Below are positions 55,440 through 64,000 of a DNA stretch of 64,000 bases, piece by piece (within the stretch, counting starts at the first letter, position 1; each line of letters starts with the position of its first letter). The notes under the pieces are model-generated. The model saw nothing but the letters and a program-made list of their open reading frames with translations. It made no database searches and was not told the origin of the DNA. Source of the DNA: Aurelia coerulea (Eukaryota > Cnidaria > Scyphozoa > Semaeostomeae > Ulmaridae); the NCBI GenBank assembly GCA_039566865.1, contig CM076954.1, positions 8,874,001 to 8,938,000 on the forward strand, in the 5' to 3' direction. The translations under genes and the position numbers were made by a program.

Positions 55440-56320
55440 GGTTACTGTAACTGTTCAGACGACAAATTTTCCATTTTTCGTTTTTGTCATAATCTGATGG
55501 TACAAGTATTTGAGGACTGTTTAAACCAACTCATTTCCAGAAATTGTCACAATCACTTATAAATCTGAGCATTTTAAAAGGAGCAATCATGTTTCTCAAA
55601 AGTTGCGGGAATATACATTAGGGGATTAAAGTAAACTCACTTGACCTTGCAGCTATGTTCGTGACATCCCGTGCTGCTATGTTATTGATATAATGCTTTA
55701 CCAATACCGCGCTTAAGCCTAATTGCTTGACCTTTCATGCATAATCGTATTTCCCGCAATTTTTGCTTCATTTTGATAAAAGCCTGATTTCTCGAAACAG
55801 GATTCCGGAGTACTGGTGGGTAATAAAAAATCTTTGTGTACCCAACAGGCCAATCGAATCGCTTGAAACTTGGCACACAGGGTCACAAAGCATATAACTA
55901 CGAAACCGTGTCAGCGATTTGTGATAGATCCAATGGTCCGATTTTTACAAGGGTCTGAAAGTTAAAAAAGACATTTAGGACATTTGCTTTTATTTAAAAT
56001 GATATCATTTCAAGAAAAAACCTTTTATCAAAAATTCGTGACACGGTTTTGCAGTTCAGGGCCTTAAGTCTTTGGTAAATAGATAGTCGTGGTCCAACGA
56101 TTATCATTGGGGTACACAAAGATTTTTTCGCAAGGGTAGTCGATTTTGTTTTAAATCTGGAATAAGTCATTCGTGATTTGATCGAATCAACTGAATATAT
56201 TTTTATGATATTCTTCGTTTAATTCTGCGTCGAATGATGCATAAGTTTATTTGCTATATTTTGACGAACGGCCATGGTAAACGGAGTTTCTTAATCGCCG
56301 CCTGAACGGTTACAGTAACC
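55440..56320. mobile_element. TTAA-flanked TIR element (piggyBac-like)
   Basis: An 881-bp element starting GGTTACTGTAACTGTTCAG and ending CTGAACGGTTACAGTAACC, with TTAA on both sides (55436-55439, 56321-56324). The first 12 bases of the TIR are themselves palindromic. An inner inverted pair, AAAAATCTTTGTGTACCC / GGGTACACAAAGATTTTT, lies at about 55827 and 56111. No transposase. Confidence 0.75.
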
Positions 56321-56324
56321 TTAA

Positions 56325-56765
56325 ACAAACCGACCTGTTTTGTGGATGAAATCTAAAGTCAGTTCGAGTATACTTTTATTAACGTCATTAGAGAGGTCTT
56401 TATCACCATATAACAAAAGTTGTACAAGGACGTCGTTAGAAAGGCTATTGATTTCTACAAATGGTCGTAATACTACCGAAACTCCAGCGAGAAGATCTCG
56501 TCGTTGAATAACAAATGAAGGGCAAAACAACAGAAAGTGCTCCGTGTCCTCTATACCGTCATTCGTTGGGCACATTGGGTTTACGGTGTCCCTGAAATTG
56601 TGCTTGAATTTATGGAAATTTAGTTTGCTGAGACCGACCCTTATTTGGGAAAGAAACGATAGGCCTATTGGATTATGAATACCAAAGACAGATTTTTCAG
56701 AGGGGCGAATCATCGATAGAAGCTTTGTCTTAAAAACAGCAACAGACGGTGCAAGCCTGATAGTA
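56325..56765 (-). pseudogene. Family-2 LINE C-terminus (copy D)
   Basis: Intact frame fragment: IRLAPSVAVFKTKLLSMIRP, GIHNPIGLSFLSQIRVGLSK, MCPTNDGIEDTEHFLLFC and LLLYGDKDLSNDVNKSILE, ending TGRFV with a TAA that overlaps the TTAA of the inserted element. Closest in pattern to copies A and B. Confidence 0.75.
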
Positions 56766-57639
56766 CATGGCAAGCCTGGTAGTACATGGCACGGCAACCA
56801 AGCCTACGTGCAGACTTTACACAAATTATTTCTGTAAAGTCTAACTCCCTAACTTCAACAATAGGTATTGCTACTTTGCTTTACAATACCACTGTTAGAT
56901 ATACAAAGAACGAGCTGTGTGGGAAAATTGAGGAAATTTTAGAATTTAAGAAACAACACCCATGCTATGAAATGATGATAGTTAACTTCAATGTAAAAGA
57001 TAAACTGGTCGTTGATAACAGTTAATTTCATTCCTGGTGCACCTGACGATCATCGCATCGCCAAATGGCCTACAAATGACATCTATTTAGTCATTTGAGC
57101 TCCCAGTGGTGTAAAAAGGCTATCTTGACTTACTACTTCAGTCCCAATTTCCGCTTCAATCAGCCTGAGTCAGCAAATTTTAGGATCTAAACTCCACTAC
57201 CCGTAAAATCCTTATCAATAGCGTCTATAATGGCTGCTGCGCATGCGCTTCGCAGCAACAACGATTGTCATAATAGGTAGGATTACAGGACCTGGAATGA
57301 TAAAAGATAGTTGTACGTCTGAACAAGTCAACCTGTCAAAATATCAGTTATCATTATTATCATTATCACTCTTTGTTTTGAAGTTTCATTTCGAGCCATG
57401 TTGCATTCGAATACATTTGCACTTTTGAGCTGGATAATAAAAGTACCACCAAAGGATTAACAGTTTAGATCAATGATATGAGAATGATATAAGATCGTAA
57501 CGTATTTTCACTGGATTACGCACCCCTGCTACCAAAACCGACTAAGATATGGAGAGCGCACCAGAGATGCTATTTTTGGTAGCAAGGTTGCTGATAACAA
57601 GCGAACCGTCACTGCGGGAGGAGGGATGGGTCGATTTTT
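56766..57639. other. No gene confirmed
   Basis: Begins with a small direct duplication, GCAAGCCTG(A/G)TAGTACATGG twice. An open frame at 56786-57025 has no recognisable motif. Nothing else supported. Confidence 0.35.
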
Positions 57640-58578
57640 CATTTCATTTTCATTTCATTTTAAGGGTTGCCCTTCAACAGAGTTGATTTACAAGGGGCCT
57701 TCTAACTAAAAAAATAATAATTTACAATGAATAGTACATACTAAAAAACCATAATTTTAAAACTCTATTTACAGTGATATACATATTTACATAAAATAAT
57801 ACAAGATTTTAGTGAAAATAAAAACAAATCATCTCTAAATAGAGTGTTTAAAACTACTTAGTGATGATGCCTGTTTAGAATCAGCTGAGAGGCTATTCCA
57901 CAATTTTGCTCCTCTATAAGAAAAGCACTTTTGCCCATTTGCTATTTTTTTCTTGGGCAGTCTCAGGTCTGTCTCAGTGTTACGGAGGCTGTGGGAAGCA
58001 CATAGCGAGTTACGGGGGAAAAGGCTACTCAGGTATTCTGGAGCCAACTCATGCAAGGACTTGTAAACCATTGTTGTGCTATTTGTTATTACTCTTGCAG
58101 CACGATTTTGAAGTTTTTGCAACTGGTTAATTTCCATTGAACCACAGCAGCCCCAAACAGAGCAGCAATATCGCAAGTGAGGCTCCACTATACCTGTGTA
58201 GAGAGTTTTCAAGGCAACAGGCTCTGGAGACTTTAGTGGAGACTGCTTTGATTTGTTCTTTCAAATCAAGAGAGCTGTCAATCTGTACCCCAAGGTACTT
58301 GGTATTTTGGACTTCCTCAAGCTCATTAATTGGGAATTTTCAAATCCAAACCCTCATTTCGACTTTTAAGCACTTTATGTTTTGTTTAGTTGAAACAAGC
58401 ATGGACTGAGTTTTGGTAACATTCAAAGTAAGTTTGTTGCCTTGCAGCTAAGTGTCCAATTTACTGAGGTCATTGTTAATAGCCTCATTCAACTGAGTAA
58501 TGTCAGAGGATCGATAACACAGACTGGTATCATCAGCATACATAGATGCAACAGAATCTTGGACAGCCTGTGGGAGGT
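57640..58578 (-). mobile_element. LINE, same family as 49020-49905
   Basis: The minus-strand 3' tail CATTTCATTTTCATTTCATT lies at 57640, with coding sequence at 57835-58578. It is 5' truncated just upstream of the YADD motif, at a 13-bp perfect hairpin. Confidence 0.7.
57835..58578 (-). pseudogene. LINE RT fragment with YADD motif
   Basis: PQAVQDSVASMYADDTSLCY (58578-58515), then a decayed KYLGVQIDSS region, MKTLYTGIVEPHLRYCCSVW, GCCGSMEINQLQKLQNRAAR and GQKCFSYRGAKLWNSL down to 57835. It shows the same C-terminal signatures as 49122-49736. Stops and shifts lie between the RT motif and 58212. Confidence 0.7.
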
Positions 58579-58788
58579 CAGGCTGTCCAAGATTTTTCGC
58601 ATTGTCGCCGAGATTGTTGTTTGGAATGCACTAGGCGTGGTCCAGCTCATGCTTAAATACGATGAATCCCCTTGGGGCCTTTAATTCACGCGCAGAGGAA
58701 GCACGATTAGCCACTTGGGACTTAGCCCTTTTGTTATTCGGAGTTTGTAATCCAGAGAAAATATGTTTTAGATATTCATAATTTCTGC

Positions 58789-59236
58789 CAGGAACGCCAG
58801 AGAGGGGGGCGCGGGGGCAAGCGCCCCTCCTGCCCTTTCCTAACAGGGGCAAGGGGGGCAAATGTGCCCTTTCAATGAAAAACAATAATTTACTTTGAAA
58901 CTTGATAGAAAAGCCGCCATAGCTTCATTCCCTTATCAGAAACACACCAGTAACGAAAAATGACTGGCAATTGCAACTTCAAAATAAGCAGTATGCGATT
59001 TTATGCGATTCGGAGTGAGAAATAGCCGAAAAATTTCGTGAAAGAACATGATTAATGTTCGTTAAAACATTTTTAATAGCATGTTAAGCCAATCTAAAGG
59101 GCGTGGCCACAAAAATTTGCCCGGGGGAGTACCCCCGGACCCCCCAATTTTTAGGCTCGCTTCGCTCGCCTTCGGTTTCGATTGCCCTTATGTCCTTAGT
59201 CGCCCCCGTTGCCCTACCATCGCTCCGGCATCCCTG
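58789..59236. mobile_element. Second copy of the 53605 hAT-like element
   Basis: 448 bp starting CAGGAACGCCAGAGAG and ending CGCTCCGGCATCCCTG. It matches the first copy over both ends (for example CTTTGAAACTTGATAGAAAA) but lacks about 400 bp of its middle. No 8-bp TSD is visible here. Confidence 0.7.
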
Positions 59237-59496
59237 ACTGCCGTCAATGCAGTTTTGCTGGAAGCACCAAGGGTGTTAGGACACAGATATTTTACTTACG
59301 TATTTACCTTGTTTTGATCTTTGTCTTGCTTTATTTTCTGTTCTGTTCCCTCTTGCTGATTTTCTGTTCCCTCTTGTTCTGTTCCCTCGTGTTATTTGAA
59401 TATATCTTCCTTGTATTCCTGTGTCTTAGCGCACCTTCGTAGAAGAAAGGTTTCAAACCGCAATGCCATATTAAATACTAACTATATATATTTTAG

Positions 59497-59680
59497 GTAC
59501 GGGGACGTGCCTTCGGGAAGGGTATTGATTTTTGCGATTTTTATATAAGTGTAAGGTAGAGTATACATTTTCGGGAAATTAAAATAAGGTCCGGTATACT
59601 CTTTCGAATAATTGGTGAAGCTTGGATGGCACATCCCCAACCAGAAGCTGCTCAAATCGCCCCCCCCCCGGGCTGCAACG
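59497..59680. repeat. Partial relative of the 11737 element
   Basis: GTACGGGGACGTGCCTTCGG at the left and a C-run followed by GGGCTGC at the right recall the element at 11737-12165, with GGGAAGGGTATTGATTTTT inside. The ends are degraded. Confidence 0.4.
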
Positions 59681-59715
59681 CCACTCAATCAAACCTTTAG
59701 TAGCCATTGTAGAGG

Positions 59716-59870
59716 CCAGCATAGGAATCATTCATCTTACATAGCCGATTGCTCATGGCCCATGGCCGGAGCCACCAAAGCCTCATTTTCACAGACCAAT
59801 CAGATGGCTAAAAAGTGAAGGAGACAAAAGTAACCCGTGAATATTTTCTAAGTTTTACCTAGACTAATTG
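59716..59870. repeat. Solo arm of the 34533 foldback element
   Basis: CCAGCATAGGAATCATTC, ACATAGCCGATTGCTC, AAAGCCTCATTTTCAC and GACCAATCAGA match the arms at 34533-34690 and 35360-35514. Only one arm is present. Confidence 0.7.
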
Positions 59871-60093
59871 CAAGTAGTTATTGCTATTGATAGGCTAATG
59901 ATGGACGCTATAAATACGACTCATGGACTTTCACATTGAAAATTGGGACGAAATTGTTTCCCTTGACGCCATGTTTGATATGGAAACCACACCAACACTG
60001 TACGAAAAGCCGAGTGCTCCAGGCAATGGCGGATGGACCTAACTTGTTGGCTCAATCCTTAGATAATAAAACATCTCAGAATTTAAGATTTGA

Positions 60094-60735
60094 GTGACGT
60101 TAGCAACGAACAAACGCCACAAGTATCCAGATGAATGTTTCCTTAATCCAAGAATCAACAAACCGTTTACTTTCAATCAGAATTTCCTCATTTTGTTTCT
60201 TATTCTAGTTCTAATTCTAATTTTCTTTCTAATGCTAATTTTCCTTCTTTCTAATTCTGAATATGTAGAACTTCGAAAAAAAACTGACAATGTGTCTTGG
60301 TTTTGTTTAAAATATACAACGGTCATGTCTCCTTTTTGTCAATTAGATAATGATGAAGTTTCAAACCTGTATGAATTCAATTTTCCATTTTTCATTGATT
60401 CATCGCCATCTTTTGAAATAAGTTCTGATCTCACAAACTTGCCTAACTTAAAAGACTACGATATTGATGAGCATTTACCTTCTAATGTCAACTTACGCTA
60501 TCATACTCTCCAAGACTTATCCACTCTCAATACGTCAGAAAATGATTTTTCCTTATTTCATATGAATATCAGAAGTCATTCTCTTCAGCATGACGAGCAT
60601 GTCTCCATCTTTGCAAGTCTGAAAATTAACTTTGATGTTATTTGCCTGTCTCAAATTTGGAATTTGTTTCAGAATCCTTTAAATACAAATGTCGAAATTC
60701 CTGGTTATAGTTATTTTCCATACAGCCACGGGGTG
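60094..60735 (+). pseudogene. LINE ORF2 N-terminal fragment (endonuclease start)
   Basis: The frame shows NDFSLFHMNIRSHSLQHDEH and NFDVICLSQIWN, the start of a CR1/L2-type endonuclease domain. The catalytic SETW is changed to SQIW, so the Glu is lost. Upstream residues are acidic and unassigned. It ends in a small palindrome at 60738-60762 and a G run, with no RT part nearby. Confidence 0.6.
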
Positions 60736-60859
60736 AACTGGGATGGACATGTCCACCCCAGTTTTCCCAGAGCTCGATTTTCTAATTTCTCGAAATCCGT
60801 TAAAGAACGTTGCGGGGGGAGGAGGAGGGGGGGGGGGGCAGTAGATTTTCATTGACTTG

Positions 60860-62030
60860 GAACTTTTATGATAACTGCTTTTCCTCTTGAAGTTTTGTTA
60901 TTGAAAATTTCGCATGGGAAAAGACAAGTATAGGATTTGTAACATTTCCCTCACAGCTAAGTGTAGCAACATGCGCATGCTCCGTGTGCATTTCTTTGCC
61001 CTCATGTGACACGCGATCAGCATATGAGTCCAATCTTTCAATAGGGCACAGGGAAACCCGCAAATCTTCCAATTTCACGCTTATAAGCCAATGATATCGC
61101 CGTATTCCGATCACATGACTGAAAATAAGGCTTCCGAGATCAATTTTCGAGTACCTTCACGAAAATAAAAATGGATATTCGAGTAATAAAGATACAGAGC
61201 TGGTTTTACCACGAATCGATTCGAGAGGCCCCACTCCACATTTGTTTTTCTGCATTTGGTTAAAATCTTATCAGGGATCGGCGTTACATCGAATTTTCTT
61301 CCTTCGAAAATTGGCCTATGTTCAAGAATTCTTCAGGAACGCTACAAATAAGATATAGCTTTCAAAATTTCACATGTTACGTGAATTATGTCCAGGAATA
61401 ACATGAAGGTATTTGTTTGTGTGATTTTTGAAAATCCATGAAGAATTAAAGCTATTTGCTGCCAAGAAAGCTAATGGGCCTACCTTCACCCGCCGCAGAA
61501 TCCCAGTAATCGGCATTAAATCACTCTTTTTCGCAATAATAACCAGCGAATACATTAACGAATAACTTCACCACAAATTCAATTTCTTTCCACCATTTTA
61601 TCATCGATAATTTCGATAAAATGTGACAAGACTTTACAGCTTCTGCAGCAAACCGTCCAACTACTGTCGATTCATAGTTTTCTTGTTGCAAACACCAGAA
61701 AAGCTTGCATAAAACAAAAGGTTGTGCAAGACTTCGGTCTCCCATTTGGTTAAACTTTTCGATCAATACAGCCTATTACCAACTCAAGAAATACCAAAAA
61801 GAATAATTTTTCTTCCCTTTCGACTAATTAACCGAGCTCAAAGCAAATCCTTTATTAGCGGCTCTCTGTGAATTAAAAAAACAGTTCTTTATACTCCCCT
61901 AATCTTGACAAAGGCTCTCCAAAAATCACAATGTTTTAGCTGCAAAAGTTGGAAAATTTCGGAAAAGCTGAGGTTCCTTTTTACCGAGCTCGTAACTTGC
62001 ACTTTAAATGTACCAACTCGCACTTTTCAT
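60860..62030. other. No gene recognised
   Basis: Unassigned sequence with only short open frames lacking motifs. Confidence 0.4.
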
Positions 62031-62034
62031 TACT

Positions 62035-62118
62035 AACTCGCAACTCGCAGAAAGCACCAACTCGCAACTCGCAACTCGTAACTCGCAACTACCAATCCCC
62101 CCCCCCCCCCCCCCCTAC
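62035..62118. repeat. (AACTCGC)n heptamer tract and C run
   Basis: About six imperfect copies of AACTCGC or AACTCGT, followed by a run of about 18 C. Confidence 0.7.
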
Positions 62119-63990
62119 TCCCTGAACGTTTCAAAACAGAGCCGTTGCAGCCTTTCCAATGTACCATAAAGTTTGTCCAGCCTCAACATTCTTAAGAAAT
62201 TTTGTTTTGAGCATTGAAACATTCTTCAAGTATTCCAATTTTTCCAGTTCTGATATGGTTTCAGGGGAACATAAAGAAATGTATGTGTCATTACGAGAAA
62301 ATGGACGAACGAAAGAATATAGCAATACGAATGTTCTTCACAATCATAAAGTTGTAAACATGCTTTTCGAACAAATGAGATACATCAGTCATGAGATTCT
62401 CTGTTTTGAACATGGCAAAACAGGCAGCTGCTGAAAAATAAGACACGAACATGGCGAGCTGAGCCTAAACAATATTCTGATGATATTCTTTAAAAATATT
62501 GGATGGTTCTGAGCCTGAGTATTCTTATAAACAATATTCTTACAAAAAAAGAGTCTAACTTTCCAGTCGCATGAAATAGGAAACGAGTGAAAATAAGGTG
62601 AAAGATGTTAACATGTTAAGGACCCCCTTTTCAAAATAAATAGCTTCTGAAGTTATATTTTCCCAGTGCTGGGGTTTCTTATTTTTTTACCATCTGAGAG
62701 TTGAGTATCTTATGGACAGTTTCTTATAAACAAATAGGTCTACCTCTCATATTTAGTGATAAAAATGAATGGCCGTATTTGATTATACAAACATAATCGT
62801 CAAAAGGCTAAAAAACTATCTTTTTACAGTACTTGGGGGAGGGAGCTAAAGCTTCCCTAAGCTATCCAGCTCTACAGTCCCTATTTATGACCTCTCAAAT
62901 ATTCAGCAGATTGTCATTCGACATACCCCCAAACACAATGATGATAGGATGATTATCCTGTCGGTAGCGAATATCTGGCGCATTGCGGCAATGAAATTAG
63001 GAGGTACGTCTTGTAGTTGAAATTGGAAAGCAGTATTGTCCTAACGTGCTACCGTACAGGATGCTATACGAAGGGCTTAATGTTATTCATTACATATAAC
63101 TCCTTGTACCTGCGATATGGTGCTAGCAAATCATGAATGGTGGGAATCTAGAAAAGGTACCGACGTTCCAATATGCTACAATCTAGAACACGTAAAAAGG
63201 AAAACACGACGAAAATTCAACTGGGATGAATGAATGAATTTATGAAACCACTGTCAAATTTATGAAAACCATGTTTCCGCCGAAACATTAATCAAGGCAA
63301 TATATACAGTGCAAAATAAATTACACTTACATATTATACAATATCTCTGAAAAAGAAGTCTGTAAAAAGTTACTGCAGAACTTTTAAAGAAATTTTGGAA
63401 TTCTGAAGTATCCCTTGCCTGTCTAAAATCTAATCGTAATGGTAAACTGCGAACTTATAACACATTTAAATATAACTTTAACTGAGAAATCTTTCTGACT
63501 GAAGACCTAACTTACGAATACGCAAAACTATTGTGCGAATTTCACTTTTGACAATATGCCCAGCGTTTGATAATTCATAAGCTGGTCTACTATTAGCTAA
63601 GAATTTCCAACTATTAGACCAAAAGACACAATTTTCCAATGATATGAGTACATAGTGAAAACCCTCTGATAAGAAGCTAGAGGATTAAAGATTGAAACAG
63701 TGTTTGCGTCTGCAAGTAGAGAGACCGCGTTTCAATGTCATGAATTTTCCAGAACGAGATTCGAAAGTTTTAACTTTACAATATAGGGTAAGACGAGGGG
63801 GGGGGGTGGGTTGGTCAACATGATTCGACCTGAATCTGAACTTTGAAAAAAGTTCACCCAACAGAAGAAAATTTATTTTTTCCCAGTGACTCTCTTTCTG
63901 TCTCTTCAGTACTAAAATACCTGCTTAACCCGAATCACCCAGATCACCCACTTTCTCCAGCCAGTCGACAAATTTATTTTTTCTCAGTGA
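62119..63990. other. No gene recognised; minor repeats
   Basis: A stretch at 62385-62450 (GAGATTCTCTG, GAACATGGCAAAAC, GACACGAAC) resembles 14970-15025 inside the minisatellite-filled TIR element. A direct repeat AATTTATTTTTTCCCAGTGA / AATTTATTTTTTCTCAGTGA lies at 63869 and 63970. A G-run is at 63797-63806. Confidence 0.4.
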
Positions 63991-64000
63991 TTCTCTCTGT

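Larger units (their letters stand above)
55145..56765 (-). mobile_element. Family-2 LINE, copy D, split by a TTAA element
   Basis: The 3' end is an oligo-T at 55147-55160, followed inward by the family-2 3' UTR (compare TTACAAACTACTTAACTACA with copy A). Coding sequence resumes after the 881-bp insertion at 55440-56320 and runs to 56765, where the copy is 5' truncated. Confidence 0.75.

Overview
The window is low-GC metazoan nuclear DNA: spliced coding exons with GT/AG borders, long introns, many decayed non-LTR retrotransposons (LINEs), short inverted-repeat transposons, satellites and microsatellites. Nothing bacterial, phage-like or organellar was seen. The mix of CR1/L2-type LINEs (PHD-finger ORF2, SGNH-esterase ORF1, 2A peptide), an R2-type LINE, and hAT, PIF/Harbinger, mariner and TTAA-type short elements fits a cnidarian, perhaps an anthozoan. 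That placement is an inference and was not tested against any database.

Only one cellular gene is supported: an SLC39A7/ZIP7-type zinc transporter on the minus strand, in three coding exons (47590-46600, 37692-37460, 26358-26107). The exon phases join exactly to give 491 residues with both LIV-1 motifs. The two introns (8.9 and 11.1 kb) are filled with mobile elements.

Layout. 0.2-1 kb: broken reverse-transcriptase gene. 1.1-2.9 kb: hairpin, then a 247-bp tandem array carrying a TTAA-flanked short transposon. 3.7-9.8 kb: a 159-160-bp satellite split by a nearly intact 5.1-kb LINE. 10.9-12.2 kb: two short elements, each with an 8-bp target-site duplication (TSD). 12.7-19.4 kb: a LINE cut by three short elements. 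19.4-22.1 kb: a second copy of that family and another LINE tail. 22.1-25.8 kb: a 2.2-kb element with about 220-bp terminal repeats, then a 1.1-kb inverted repeat. 26.1-47.6 kb: the zinc transporter gene with an R2-type LINE, a CR1-like LINE, a nearly full-length antisense LINE with an SGNH ORF1, and several inverted-repeat elements in its introns. 47.8-64 kb: more LINE tails, mariner, hAT and TTAA-type short elements, microsatellites and unassigned DNA.

The most interesting signal is in how the LINE genes appear to be expressed. Three families show three different arrangements: an ORF1 stop overlapping the ORF2 start (8283-8290), an in-frame TGA-CTA between ORF1 and ORF2 (40497-40502), and a 2A StopGo motif before the endonuclease (18801-18827). 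I found no convincing new host system; the rest is a well-resolved record of nested transposition.
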